Source: an uncultured Alphaproteobacteria bacterium
Lineage (GTDB): Bacteria > Pseudomonadota > Alphaproteobacteria > Methylaequorales > Methylaequoraceae
NCBI GenBank assembly: GCA_902567115.1
Contig: CACFLF010000005.1
Coordinates: forward strand, 1-33,224
Reading direction: 5' to 3'
Length of the DNA stretch: 33,224 nt
Both the position numbers and the translations under genes were made by a program. Below, piece by piece: positions 8,658-17,602 of this stretch (position 1 is its first letter; each line of letters begins with the position of its first letter). The notes beneath the pieces were generated by a model, which saw nothing but the letters and a program-made list of their open reading frames with translations, was not told the origin of the DNA and did no database searches.

Positions 8658-9317
8658 TTATAAAACTTTACTTATCATATCTAAAGCATTTATTACAGTT
8701 TTAAATCTAAAATCAATGTAAGATCGAGATTCACTACTTGATTTCTCTGAAATATGTATAGTAGTAAAACCCTTTAGTGATGCAGACATAAGATTTTTTT
8801 CTAAATCGTCAAAATAGGCAGTTTCCAAAGGGTTTAGTTCATATTGTTTTATTAATTTATTAAGTGATGATTTCATTGGCTTTGGTATATAATTTGATTT
8901 TGTTATATCAAAAATGTCTAAGAACTGATCTTCGATTCCTAAACATCTCAAAATTTTTTTTGCATACTTATAATCACCATTTGTATATACGATTTTACTA
9001 CCAGGGAGAGCTTGGAGTTTACTTCTTAAAATTTTGGAGTGTTTTAAATTGTTTAAATTAATATTGTGAACATAATTACAAAATTCTTGGGGATCAACTT
9101 TATAATGCTTCATCAATCCATAGAGTGTTGTTCCATATTTCTTATAAAAATTTTTCTGTAATATAAAAGATTTTGTCTCGGATAACTCAAGTTTTATCGA
9201 AATGAATTTTTTCATCCTTTCGTCAATTTGAGAAAATATTCCTAGATTTGGTGAATACAATGTATTGTCTAAATCAAATAACCAATTTTTCTTTTTTGCT
9301 AAATTTTGAATTAACAT
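8658..9317 (-). CDS. HAD-superfamily hydrolase, probable pyrimidine 5'-nucleotidase
   Basis: HAD phosphatase of the SDT1/pyrimidine 5'-nucleotidase type. The 219 residues carry motif I FDLDNTLY with D15 (nucleophile) and D17 (acid/base), motif II YTNGD with T112, a motif III Lys in PKPMK (about K146-K149), and motif IV YFDDLEKN with D170 and D171. A helical cap lies between motifs I and II (about 25-100). The substrate is inferred from family resemblance and from the known position of such a gene between argB and dapD in alphaproteobacteria; it is not shown by the sequence. The ATG at 9317 overlaps the argB stop as TGATG, so the two are translationally coupled. Confidence 0.82.
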   Translation of the reverse strand: MLIQNLAKKKNWLFDLDNTLYSPNLGIFSQIDERMKKFISIKLELSETKSFILQKNFYKKYGTTLYGLMKHYKVDPQEFCNYVHNINLNNLKHSKILRSKLQALPGSKIVYTNGDYKYAKKILRCLGIEDQFLDIFDITKSNYIPKPMKSSLNKLIKQYELNPLETAYFDDLEKNLMSASLKGFTTIHISEKSSSESRSYIDFRFKTVINALDMISKVL

Positions 9318-10213
9318 CAGCTGGTGATCAAAGTACCTACGCCTCGTTCAGTAAAAATTTCTAATAAAATGGCATGTGGAACTTTGCCATTTAATATAAC
9401 TGCAGCTTTTACACCCTCTCTTACAGCGTTCACACAGGTCTCGATTTTAGGTATCATTCCTCCTGATATAGTTCCGTTTTTAATAAGTTTTTTTATATCT
9501 TTTAATGAAATCTCCGTTAATAAATTACCCTTTTTATCGAGAACTCCGTCAACGTCAGTCAAAAGAATTAATCTTTCAGAATTAATGTTTGAAGCGACGC
9601 TGCCAGCCATAATATCAGCGTTAATGTTGAAGGTTTCAAAACTCTTATCAAATCCTATTGGCGAAATAACTGGGACTAGATTAGATTGAAGTAGCCATCT
9701 TAAAAGTTCTTTATTAATTTTATGTGGTTGTCCTACAAAACCAATATCTGATAATTTAGAGGCTTTGAAGTTTGAACGGGGTATTTTTATTTTTTTTGTC
9801 TCTGCCAATAATGCATCTTTTCCAGATAAACCTATACCTCTTCCTCCTTCCTTATTAATTTCCATTACAATTTCTTTATTGATTGAGCCGGATAATACCA
9901 TTTCAACAATTTTCATGGTTTTTTTGTCAGTTACTCTCAAGCCATTTATAAAGTTACTCTCAACTCCAAGCTTATCAAGCATATCTTTTATTTTTGGCCC
10001 CCCTCCGTGGACAACAACTGGATTGATTCCAACTTGTTTTAGAAGCACAATATCTTTGGCAAAACTTGAGCTAAGATTTTTTTCTCCCATCACAGCTCCC
10101 CCTAGCTTAACGGTTATATTTTTACCTGAATATCTCTGCATGAATGGTAATGCTTTTGAGAGGATTGTAGCTTTATTTATTAAGTCTTGAGTATTTGTTT
10201 TGGAAATTTTCAT
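9317..10213 (-). CDS. argB: Acetylglutamate kinase
   Basis: Second step of arginine synthesis: phosphorylates N-acetylglutamate. The 298 residues show the amino-acid kinase fold: TVKLGGAVMGE (nucleotide loop, about 35-45), PVVVHGGGPKIKDML (substrate loop), FINGLRVTD, and DVDGVLD near 219-225. GGMIPKIETCVNAV and the C-terminal HAILLEIFTERGVGT complete the family signature. It follows engB by 8 nt and overlaps the HAD gene. The other arginine genes in the window, argD and argF (23309-25379), lie elsewhere on the opposite strand, so the pathway is not one operon here. Confidence 0.97.
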   Translation of the reverse strand: MKISKTNTQDLINKATILSKALPFMQRYSGKNITVKLGGAVMGEKNLSSSFAKDIVLLKQVGINPVVVHGGGPKIKDMLDKLGVESNFINGLRVTDKKTMKIVEMVLSGSINKEIVMEINKEGGRGIGLSGKDALLAETKKIKIPRSNFKASKLSDIGFVGQPHKINKELLRWLLQSNLVPVISPIGFDKSFETFNINADIMAGSVASNINSERLILLTDVDGVLDKKGNLLTEISLKDIKKLIKNGTISGGMIPKIETCVNAVREGVKAAVILNGKVPHAILLEIFTERGVGTLITS

Positions 10214-10221
10214 TATAATTA

Positions 10222-10797
10222 TTAGGAACTCATTAAGAATTTTTTCAGTAAAATAATAGTATTAACTTGCTTTATGCTTGTATTAAAGAACTTTTTATTT
10301 AATTTTTTATCCGCAATATCATTTAAATTTCTAAGATGATCAAGTTGGCACTTATTTTTAAGTCTGTCTTGTTTCGTAAAAACTATGAAAATTTTTTTTT
10401 TAATAAAAATGTTCAATTGACTAATTATATCTTCGTCAATTTTTTTAAATCCATGCAAAGAGTCGATTAAGACAAGAAATTTACAGATATTTTTTCTTTT
10501 TTTAACGTAGAAGTCCACGAGTTTATTAAGTTTGAATTCATCACCTTTTGAAATTTTGGAGAATCCATATCCTGGAAAATCAACAATTCTGAATTTTCCT
10601 TTCAATTCAAAAAAAACTAAAGATCTAGTTCTACCTGGTGTTTTTGAAGTCTTAGCAATTTTTAAATTTGTAATAGAATTAATCAAAGAAGACTTTCCAA
10701 CATTTGAGCGTCCCCAGAAAACTATTTCAGGAATTTCGTCTTGTGGTAGATCAGTAAATTTATGAGCCTCAGTTAAGAATTTCCAGTTCTCAGGCAT
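10222..10797 (-). CDS. engB: Ribosome biogenesis/cell division GTP-binding protein EngB (YihA/YsxC)
   Basis: Essential P-loop GTPase linked to large-subunit assembly and cell division. The 191 residues show G1 GRSNVGKSS (29-37), the G2 region SKTPGRT (51-57), G3 DFPGYG (73-78) and G4 TKQD (141-144); the G5 segment is FNTSIKQ. The length and the N-terminal FLTEAHKFTDLP segment fit the family. It sits between yidC and argB, as in many alphaproteobacteria. Its ATG at 10797 is 3 nt from the yidC stop. Confidence 0.96.
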   Translation of the reverse strand: MPENWKFLTEAHKFTDLPQDEIPEIVFWGRSNVGKSSLINSITNLKIAKTSKTPGRTRSLVFFELKGKFRIVDFPGYGFSKISKGDEFKLNKLVDFYVKKRKNICKFLVLIDSLHGFKKIDEDIISQLNIFIKKKIFIVFTKQDRLKNKCQLDHLRNLNDIADKKLNKKFFNTSIKQVNTIILLKKFLMSS

Positions 10798-10800
10798 TTG

Positions 10801-12492
10801 TCAACTAACCGGATTATCGGCTTTTTGTTTCTTTAAAAGAAAATACTGTTGAGCAATAGAAAGTATATTATTAATTGTCCAGTAAACAACCATTCCAGAG
10901 GGGAAGGTGGCCAATAAGAAAGTAAAAATAAATGGTAACATCATAAATATTTTAGCTTGAATCGGATCAGGTGGTGGTGGGTTAATCTTTTGTTGAAGAT
11001 ACATTGTAAGCCCCATTAATATTGGCCAAATACCAATTGTTAAAAACATTGGGGGATCCCATGGAATTAATCCAAAAAGGTTAAACAAACTTGTTGGATC
11101 GGGTGCAGACAAATCTTTTATCCATCCAAAAAATGGTGCATGTCTCATCTCAATAGAAACAAAAAGAACTTTATAAAGTGCGAAAAAGATAGGTATTTGA
11201 ATTAATATTGGCAAGCAACCAGATGCAGGATTAATCTTTTTTTCTTTATACATTGCAAACATTTCTTGATTCATCTTAGCTTTATCGTTTTTATATCTTT
11301 CTCTTAATCTTTGGATTTCTGGAGTTAATATTCTCATTGCATTCATTGATTTAAAAGATTTATTTGCTAATGGAAAAAGCAAAACTCTGATACAAATGGT
11401 AAGAATTATTATTCCTATTCCGAAGTTTCCTGAAAGTCCTGATAGGAAGTGTAGGGCATAGAAAAGTGGTTTTGTAAGAAAGTAAAACCATCCAAAATCT
11501 ACTGACAAATCGAGTTTGTTGATTTTTAGTTCTTGAATATATTTGTCTATTAATGGAACTTCTTTAGCTCCAGCAAATACGTATGATTTAATTTTCATAC
11601 TTCCGTCATTGGGGAGTGATTGAATAGATTCGTTTATAAAATCAATTTGAACCGAATTTGGATTATTTTCGAGATTTTTAAATCTTGCTTTAAATGGTTT
11701 ATCGTTTTCAGGAAAAATAGCAACCTGCCAATAATGGTCAGTAAATCCAATCCAACCATTTTTAGTAACTTCCACTATCTCATTTTCTTCCTCTATTTCA
11801 TCGTATGTAACCTCTTTGAGAGTGTCATTAAAAACCCCCAATGGTCCTTCGTGAAGAATAAAAAATTTATTAGCCGGTCTATAATTTTTTCTTCTGAGAT
11901 ATGAAAAATTAGTGATTTCAACAGTCTTACCTGATTTATTGATCACTTCGTCTTCGACTGAAATCATAAAATTATCGTCTACATTTATTTTTCGTTCAAA
12001 CTCTATCCCTTTACCATTGTTCCAAGAAAGTTTGATTTCTTCACCTGTTTTGAATTCATTTTTTTCTGCTTTCCAAAGCGAGTCTTTTCCGGGCATTTCC
12101 AAAGATCTGTCAGTTGATGCCCAGCCTAGTCTTAAAAAATATGGTTTCTCTGAGTTTACATTAGATAGGATTTGAATTTTTTCATTCTTTCCGATAGTTC
12201 TAAAATAGTCTTTAAGAAAAAGTTCATCAAATGTTGCTCCATACAAATTAATTGAACCTTCAAGTCTTTTAGACTCAAAGTTTATTCTCTTTTCTTTATT
12301 TCTCCCTATTGATATCGACTCTTTACTCTCTAAGGTAGGAATATTTTCATCGGTCTTTGGAACTACAACAGGATTTTTTGGCAGTTCCTCTTGTGTTTTT
12401 ATTTGAGTCTTTGGATTAAAGAAGAAGTCATAGCCAATGAGCACAAATAATGAGAAGACAACTGCTAATAATAAATTTTTTTGATTATCCAT
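10801..12492 (-). CDS. yidC: Membrane protein insertase YidC
   Basis: Inserts and folds inner-membrane proteins, alone or with SecYEG; this links in function to the SRP RNA and RnpA/L34 in the same region. The ATG at 12492 gives 563 residues; a TTG two codons upstream is possible but less likely. The first membrane segment is at about 7-23 (LLLAVVFSLFVLIGYDFF). A large periplasmic beta domain follows (about 50-335), and then the Oxa1/YidC core with five membrane segments (about 340-555). The core includes the cytoplasmic hairpin RILTPEIQRLRERYKNDK, NPASGCLPILIQIPIFFALY and GMVVYWTINNILSIAQQYF. It follows rnpA by 47 nt, and no yidD gene lies between them. Confidence 0.97.
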   Translation of the reverse strand: MDNQKNLLLAVVFSLFVLIGYDFFFNPKTQIKTQEELPKNPVVVPKTDENIPTLESKESISIGRNKEKRINFESKRLEGSINLYGATFDELFLKDYFRTIGKNEKIQILSNVNSEKPYFLRLGWASTDRSLEMPGKDSLWKAEKNEFKTGEEIKLSWNNGKGIEFERKINVDDNFMISVEDEVINKSGKTVEITNFSYLRRKNYRPANKFFILHEGPLGVFNDTLKEVTYDEIEEENEIVEVTKNGWIGFTDHYWQVAIFPENDKPFKARFKNLENNPNSVQIDFINESIQSLPNDGSMKIKSYVFAGAKEVPLIDKYIQELKINKLDLSVDFGWFYFLTKPLFYALHFLSGLSGNFGIGIIILTICIRVLLFPLANKSFKSMNAMRILTPEIQRLRERYKNDKAKMNQEMFAMYKEKKINPASGCLPILIQIPIFFALYKVLFVSIEMRHAPFFGWIKDLSAPDPTSLFNLFGLIPWDPPMFLTIGIWPILMGLTMYLQQKINPPPPDPIQAKIFMMLPFIFTFLLATFPSGMVVYWTINNILSIAQQYFLLKKQKADNPVS

Positions 12493-12539
12493 GTGCAACG
12501 GTAATATTAATATATGATAGTACTTTATATTTCAATATA

Positions 12540-12953
12540 TTAAATTACTAAATTTTTTACCGCATCCAAAAAATCTTTTTCAAGTTCTGAATACTTTTTT
12601 TTTTCTATCTGTTTTTTTGGAATTATTTCAAGTTTTGTGTTCTTTGGCATTGAACTAAGGTTATTTACTACAATACTCCTGATAATTCTTTTTAGATAAT
12701 TTCTTTTAACAGCATTGCCAATTTTTCTAGACACTGTTAAGCCGAAATAAAAACCTGATTGAAAGGATAAAAAATAATTTATTATAAAAAATTTGGCGTA
12801 AATGGTTTTGCCTTTTTTTCTTATATCAAGAAATTCTGCTCGCTTTTTTAAAACATAACAAGTTTTAGGCGGAGATTTTTTTTCTTCCTTTTTGTCTTCT
12901 TCTCGCAAGGACTTTTTTTCCTCCGGACGACGACATTCTTGATCTAAAGCCAT
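12540..12953 (-). CDS. rnpA: Ribonuclease P protein component, start inside rpmH
   Basis: Protein subunit of RNase P, which trims the 5' ends of tRNAs. The conserved core runs from LKKRAEFL to the end and includes the RNR-type motif [18 protein letters not shown]. After the rpmH stop (12865) there is no in-frame ATG, GTG or TTG before the conserved core. The start must therefore lie within rpmH, in another frame, unless a non-standard codon is used. Candidates are ATG 12953 (137 aa, AGGA 9 nt upstream) and TTG 12908 (122 aa, GGAGG 11 nt upstream). The shorter form is closer to usual RnpA length. Either way the protein gains a Lys/Glu-rich N-terminal extension. The family call is firm; the start is open. 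Confidence 0.9.
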   Translation of the reverse strand: MALDQECRRPEEKKSLREEDKKEEKKSPPKTCYVLKKRAEFLDIRKKGKTIYAKFFIINYFLSFQSGFYFGLTVSRKIGNAVKRNYLKRIIRSIVVNNLSSMPKNTKLEIIPKKQIEKKKYSELEKDFLDAVKNLVI

Positions 12954-12999
12954 GTCTGTTTTTCCTGACTCTATTACTTGGTTGAAATGTTCTTTTCAT
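12865..12999 (-). CDS. rpmH: 50S ribosomal protein L34
   Basis: A 44-residue, very basic protein of the large ribosomal subunit. The translation starts [20 protein letters not shown] and ends [12 protein letters not shown], which matches L34 along its whole length. The ATG at 12999 has a good ribosome site (GAGGA, 6 nt spacing). Its stop TAA occupies 12865-12867. It is the first gene of the block running through rnpA, yidC, engB and argB to dapE, the usual alphaproteobacterial order. Its 3' two thirds are overlapped in another frame by rnpA. Confidence 0.97.
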   Translation of the reverse strand: MKRTFQPSNRVRKNRHGFRSRMSSSGGKKVLARRRQKGRKKISA

Positions 13000-13017
13000 A
13001 ATATTTCCTCATTATTG

Positions 13018-13044
13018 TTTATAACAGAAAAATACTTTTGTAAA
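13018..13044 (-). promoter_or_regulatory. Candidate promoter for rpmH-rnpA-yidC
   Basis: On the minus strand the gap between ggt and rpmH contains TTTACA (complement of 13039-13044) and TATAAA (complement of 13018-13023), separated by 15 bp. These resemble sigma-70 -35 and -10 boxes, though the spacer is short. They lie about 20 nt before the rpmH start codon. The surroundings are AT-rich, so chance matches are possible. Confidence 0.35.
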
Positions 13045-13052
13045 TTAATTTG

Positions 13053-14722
13053 TTAATTTCCTCTAACTGTCCCATCTCTTCTAGAGTCAGCTACTGCTTC
13101 GAAATTCTTTTTTTTTTTAATTATGATTGCAAGTCCGCTTGTTAAATTCCTTTTTAATGCATTTTGTTTTACAATGTCTCTTAATGAATCAGTTTCAACA
13201 AATATCTTATCTTTGATTTTGATATAATTTGGCTCGTTGATTGCTCTTTCGATATTTTTATTTAGATACAGTGTTGAGATAAGCGATTTAAATACGTAAG
13301 AAATAATTGCTTTGCCGCCTGGTGAACCAACTGTCATATAAAAATTTTTATTATTGTCAAATATAATTAAGGGAGACATAGAGCTTAATGGTTTTTTTTC
13401 AGCTTGAGGTCGATTTTTAATTAAAACACCTGAATCATCAGTAATTTTAAATGAAAAATCTGTTAATTGATTATTTAAAAAAAATCCATTGGTAAATAAT
13501 CTAGAACCAAATGAACTTTCAATGCTCGAAGTTGCTGATAATACATTATTAAATTTATCAACTAAAGAAAAATGTGTGGTTGAGCTAAAGACCTCTTCAA
13601 AATTATGAATAAAAGATTTTTTTTTAAATTTTTTGAACTTTTCATAAGTTTCCACAAGATATTTTTCGCTAAGCAACTTTTCAATATTTACATCTACAAA
13701 CTTAGGATCCGCCAGTTGATCATCTCTGATGGAATATACAAAATTAAGAATTTCAAGTAATTCGTTGACGTTATTTTTTAGTTTTTCCTCGTAAAATTCA
13801 TATAAAGTTAGAGCTTGTATAATGCATATTGTTCCAGAGGAGGGTAGACTAGGTCCACAAATTTTATAATTATTTTTGAGTGTTCTACATAATGCAGCTT
13901 TTCTTTCAGGTGTATATAGTTTCAAATCATCAAGATTTAAAAATCCAGGATTATTTGACTCATTTACAACAGATACGATATCTTGAGCAATTCTACCTTC
14001 ATAAAAGCTTTGCATATTTTCAGAAATTATTTCTAATGTTTTAGTGTAATCGTTGTTAAAAAATTTTTTTTTAGGATTAGTTTTTATACTTTTATAAATT
14101 GAGTCAGGATATAAAGAGAATAAATATTTTTCTTTATTTACCGCATTGATCAGCCTGTCTGGGGGTAAGAAACCGTTTGAAGAAAATTCAATAACCGGTT
14201 TTATAACTTCACTCCAATCAAGCCTACCATAACTTTTATGAAAACTATATAAAGTTTTCAAGGTTGACGGAGTTCCAACGGATGAACCGCCAACAACAGC
14301 TTCAAAAAATCTTTTTGGATTTCCATCTTTATTTAAAAAAATATTTTCTTTAAAGATTTTTGGTGCTTTTTCTCTTCCGTCAAAACTTAAAGTTTTGTTT
14401 GTCTTTTTATTATAGAAAGTAAGAAATATTCCACCGCCCAGACCAGATGATTGCGGTTCTACTAAACCTAAAGTTAATTGAATTGCAACGGCAGCATCTG
14501 CAACAGTTCCGCCTTTTTCCAATATATCGTAACCTATTTTAGTGGCGTAATCATTAGCTGTGACAACAACAAAATGTTTGAATGTTCCCGACTTAAGACT
14601 TTTTTCAATTTTTACCTCTGAAGATTTTTCTGGTTGAATAGATTGATAAATGTCATCACTCCATGCTTCCTTTATTAAAATAGAGAAGAAGGAAAATAGG
14701 AAAAAAATTATTTTTTTTTCAT
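13053..14722 (-). CDS. ggt: Gamma-glutamyltransferase, start out of frame at a poly-A run
   Basis: Exported Ntn-hydrolase that cleaves gamma-glutamyl bonds (e.g. glutathione) in the periplasm. The continuous frame is open well past the TTG at 14522 and encodes the expected N-terminal region (FVVVTANDYATKIGYDILEKGG), but it has no ATG, GTG or TTG upstream of that TTG. The ATG at 14722 is followed by A9 and then TAA. With one more A it would read MKKKIIFFLFSFFSILIKEAWS, a clear signal peptide, and give 556 residues, the usual length. The catalytic Thr lies in SSTTHFSLVD (about residue 382 of the restored protein). DGREKAP, PLSSMSPLII and VGSPGGKAII are also present. It may be a sequence error, a recent mutation or a slippage-rescued gene. 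Confidence 0.85.
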
Positions 14723-14779
14723 AAATAAAAGTATAAATTATTTAGACCCTCATTAAACAAAAATTATTTAAGGAACATT

Positions 14780-15565
14780 TTGAACAAAAGAAAAAAAAGA
14801 AATTCGTTAAAGAAGATTTTTTCAAAATCTAAGATTGTGTGTCTAACAGCTTACACTGCCCCGATAGCGAAAATTGCCGATAAATGTGCAGATATAATAC
14901 TTGTCGGAGACTCAGTTGGTCCTGTGCTTTACGGGCATAAAACAACAAGAAATGTCGACATGGATATGATCATAAGACACGCAAAATCGGTAGTTAAAAA
15001 CACTAAAGAAGCTTTTATCGTTGTTGACATGCCATTTGGAACTTACGAGACGTCGAAACATAAGGCATTAGAGAATGCAAGAAAAATAATTTCCTCTTCC
15101 GGTGCTATGGCAGTAAAATTAGAAGGAGGCGAAAAGGTTGCTGATACTATAGAGTTTTTAACTCAAAATAAAATTAAAGTGATGGGACACTTGGGAATGC
15201 TTCCACAATCAATTACAGGTAGACCGAAGGTATATGGTAAAAGTGAAAAAGAAAAAAAACAGATCTTTAAAGATATAAGTATTTTAAAAAAAGTTGGCGT
15301 TTTTTCTGTGGTTGTTGAATGTACTCTCAAGAAGGTTGTAGATGAATTGATAAAGGTTAGTGATTTGCCAATAATAGGCATAGGAGCATCTGAATGTTGT
15401 AGAGGACAAATAATAGTTACAGAGGATATTTTGGGAATGACCGAATTGAAAACAAAATTTTCAAAAAAGTACTTTGATTTTTTTCCTGTAGCAAAACAAG
15501 CTGTTAAAAAATTTTCTTTAGAGGTTTTAAATGGAAAATATCCAAAAAAAAATCAATGTTATTAA
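14780..15565 (+). CDS. panB: 3-methyl-2-oxobutanoate hydroxymethyltransferase
   Basis: First committed step of pantothenate synthesis: transfers a hydroxymethyl group from methylene-tetrahydrofolate to ketoisovalerate. The start is a TTG at 14780 with AAGGA 6 nt upstream; no ATG is available near the conserved N-terminus. The 261 residues carry LTAYTAP (22-28), metal ligands D44 (VGDSVG) and D83 (VVDMPFG), then KLEGG (113-117) with E115, and HLGMLPQS. Catalytic-region residues are at VVECT and the C-terminal GIGASECCRGQIIV. panC overlaps its end by 10 nt. Confidence 0.96.
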   Translation: MNKRKKRNSLKKIFSKSKIVCLTAYTAPIAKIADKCADIILVGDSVGPVLYGHKTTRNVDMDMIIRHAKSVVKNTKEAFIVVDMPFGTYETSKHKALENARKIISSSGAMAVKLEGGEKVADTIEFLTQNKIKVMGHLGMLPQSITGRPKVYGKSEKEKKQIFKDISILKKVGVFSVVVECTLKKVVDELIKVSDLPIIGIGASECCRGQIIVTEDILGMTELKTKFSKKYFDFFPVAKQAVKKFSLEVLNGKYPKKNQCY

Positions 15566-16440
15566 TAAGTGACGAGAAAACTTTATCAAGAGAAATTGAT
15601 AGTTTAAGAAAATTAGGAAAGCTAATTAATTTTATTCCTACAATGGGTAACTTGCATTTAGGACATTCAAGTTTATTTAAAAAATCAGAAAATACTAAAG
15701 AAATACGAGTAGTTAGCATTTTTGTTAACCCACTACAATTTAATGACGACAAAGATTTTTATAATTATCCTCGAACAATTGAGTCAGATAAAAAAAAACT
15801 TTTAGCAGAAGAAGTGGATGTTCTATTTCTACCGGATGCGCAAATTATAGACGTAGTAAAGTTTGCATTTAGATTGGGCCATATTGCAAGAAAACTATGC
15901 GGAGTTGATAGAAGTGGCCATTTTGAAGGAGTCGCTAAAATTATTATTAAGTTTCTGGATATAATAAAACCAGATTCTATTACTTTAGGGGAAAAGGATT
16001 ACCAACAGTTGCTAGTTATAAAAAAAATAATTAAAGACTTAGAATTTAAAACAGAAGTTAGGTCTTATCCAACGGTACGAAATAAAGAAGGAATTGCGCT
16101 CTCTTCAAGAAATAAATTATTAGGAAAAAATATTCTTCTCGCGAAATACATCCCAACAGTTTTGAAGCAAATTAATCTAGAAATAATCGAAGGGAATTTT
16201 GCACTCCATAGATTAAACTATTTCAAAGACTTTTTAGAAAAATCTGGGATTGACCGTGTTCATTATTTAGAAATTTTAAATGAAAAAAATTTGGCTAGAC
16301 TTACTAAAGTTCCCTGTATTTCACGAATTTTTATAGCAGTATCCATAAATGGAGTGAGACTAATTGATAACATGCAGATTGAATATAAATTGTCGTGTTC
16401 TAGTGATGGGTTATTGATAGTTAAAGATATTAATTTTTGA
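15556..16440 (+). CDS. panC: Pantothenate synthetase
   Basis: Joins pantoate and beta-alanine with ATP to make pantothenate, the next PanB-pathway step after ketopantoate reduction. The 294 residues show the nucleotidyl-transferase motif PTMGNLHLGHSSL (28-40, HxGH-like HLGH), FVNPLQFN (56-63), RSGHFEGV (119-126), GEKDYQQL (145-152) and the KMSKS-like ALSSRN (181-186). The region between LPDAQI and KLCG is slightly unusual, with the normal Tyr-Pro-Gly stretch replaced by VKFAFRLGHIA. No panE is seen nearby. The 3' end overlaps the convergent lipoprotein gene by 11 nt. Confidence 0.95.
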   Translation: MLLISDEKTLSREIDSLRKLGKLINFIPTMGNLHLGHSSLFKKSENTKEIRVVSIFVNPLQFNDDKDFYNYPRTIESDKKKLLAEEVDVLFLPDAQIIDVVKFAFRLGHIARKLCGVDRSGHFEGVAKIIIKFLDIIKPDSITLGEKDYQQLLVIKKIIKDLEFKTEVRSYPTVRNKEGIALSSRNKLLGKNILLAKYIPTVLKQINLEIIEGNFALHRLNYFKDFLEKSGIDRVHYLEILNEKNLARLTKVPCISRIFIAVSINGVRLIDNMQIEYKLSCSSDGLLIVKDINF

Positions 16441-17602
16441 GATAAATATGAACTTCTTCAGCCTGAGCAGAGTTGCTGGTTGAAGAGGCAATGGAGAGTC
16501 TCTCAGTTGGCACACCCATTTCCACTATTTTAGAAAAAACTTCTGAAGCTCTATCCCTGGCTTGATCTGCGTAGCTTGATCCGCCCGATGGACTGACGGC
16601 AACAACCTCAAAACCGGCAGATGGCATTTGTTCTAACGCGCCAGAGATTGACTCAAATAAAGCTGTTGAATAGTCAAAGTTTGTATCATCAAATTTTATT
16701 ACAAGTATAGCATTGTCATAGTTAATTGGGGCTACTTTTACTTGTTTAGGTTTCGTGACAGTTGTTTCATCTGACTGTTCGACTGCTCCAGAGGAGGATT
16801 TGGTGGGTGGAGTGCTAACTGTTCCTCCAAATTTTCCGACTTCAACGTCTTCCGCTAATCTTTTCATATACTGTCTTTCGTCATTTAGTATTTGAATTTC
16901 ACGTGAAATCTTCTCTTCAAGTTCTGTCATTAATCTTTCATAAAGTACAGATGTTCTTTGTACATCATCTTTTAAAACTTTAAGTTGATTGTGGTCCTCG
17001 TCAATTGCTCCAGAAATAAAAAAACTTGAGTCAATTGCATTTTTCAGATGCCCAATTAGAGCTGCGTCAGCAGTTACTCTATTATTGACAATTTGAAGAT
17101 TGTTAACATTATTTTGAATATCTTCTAAGGCTCTTTGAGCATCATTCCATTGACCTACTAAAATAGGGTTACCAGGTGTAGTTCCTATTTGCAGTCTAGA
17201 CCTGATCGCACTTGATAAACCTTGAAAAACGGATGTTTGTTCATCAACGAGATCTTTAAACCGGAGAAAATCATTGTTGTGAGATGATATAGCATTTTGA
17301 ATGCTAGTTAGATCTGCTCTAAATTGGTTAATCTTACCTCCCACAAACGTTCCTGTGGGTCCTGCGTCGTTAACTACCTGAGTCGGAGCCATTGCAGGTG
17401 GAGGGGCATATTGTGAAGGGGGTATTTCTTGAGCATTAGCTTGGTTTATTTCCTCAACCGCCTCAGGCACTTCTTCAAGTGCTGGAGGAGCAGCAACTTC
17501 TTCATCAGAAAGTGACGGGAATACGTATTCTTGCACGCCAGTACACGAATAGCTTGAGAATAATAGAGCTAAAGCTATAAAGTTAAAATATTTTTTGGTC
17601 AT
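16430..17602 (-). CDS. Probable outer-membrane lipoprotein with coiled coil and OmpA-like tail
   Basis: Function unknown. The 390 residues begin with a signal peptide ending in a lipobox-like SSYSC, with C20 the likely lipidated Cys. An acidic, Ala/Pro/Glu-rich linker (about 25-85) follows. A helical, Gln/Asn-rich region with probable coiled coil is at about 85-255 (e.g. ALEDIQNNVNNLQIVNNRV, YERLMTELEEKISREIQIL), and a low-complexity Ser/Thr linker at about 258-285. The last 100 residues (from NYDNAILVIKFD to EEVHIYLKN) resemble an OmpA-like alpha/beta fold with GFEVVAVSPSGG and ARDRASEVFSKIVEMGVPTERLSI. The usual Asp/Arg peptidoglycan-binding pair is not obvious. I recall similar proteins in other alphaproteobacteria, without a known role. 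By eye it is less AT-rich than its neighbours. Confidence 0.75.
   Translation of the reverse strand: MTKKYFNFIALALLFSSYSCTGVQEYVFPSLSDEEVAAPPALEEVPEAVEEINQANAQEIPPSQYAPPPAMAPTQVVNDAGPTGTFVGGKINQFRADLTSIQNAISSHNNDFLRFKDLVDEQTSVFQGLSSAIRSRLQIGTTPGNPILVGQWNDAQRALEDIQNNVNNLQIVNNRVTADAALIGHLKNAIDSSFFISGAIDEDHNQLKVLKDDVQRTSVLYERLMTELEEKISREIQILNDERQYMKRLAEDVEVGKFGGTVSTPPTKSSSGAVEQSDETTVTKPKQVKVAPINYDNAILVIKFDDTNFDYSTALFESISGALEQMPSAGFEVVAVSPSGGSSYADQARDRASEVFSKIVEMGVPTERLSIASSTSNSAQAEEVHIYLKN

Noticed and set aside
9324-10190. Two long open frames on the plus strand opposite argB (9324-9689 and 9765-10190)
   Set aside because: They are antisense shadows of the well-conserved argB gene; their products have no recognisable domain and Ser/Thr/Ile-rich composition typical of reversed coding sequence.
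12493-12498. TTG start for yidC two codons before the ATG
   Set aside because: Adds only two residues and is a weaker codon; the ATG at 12492 fits the family N-terminus.
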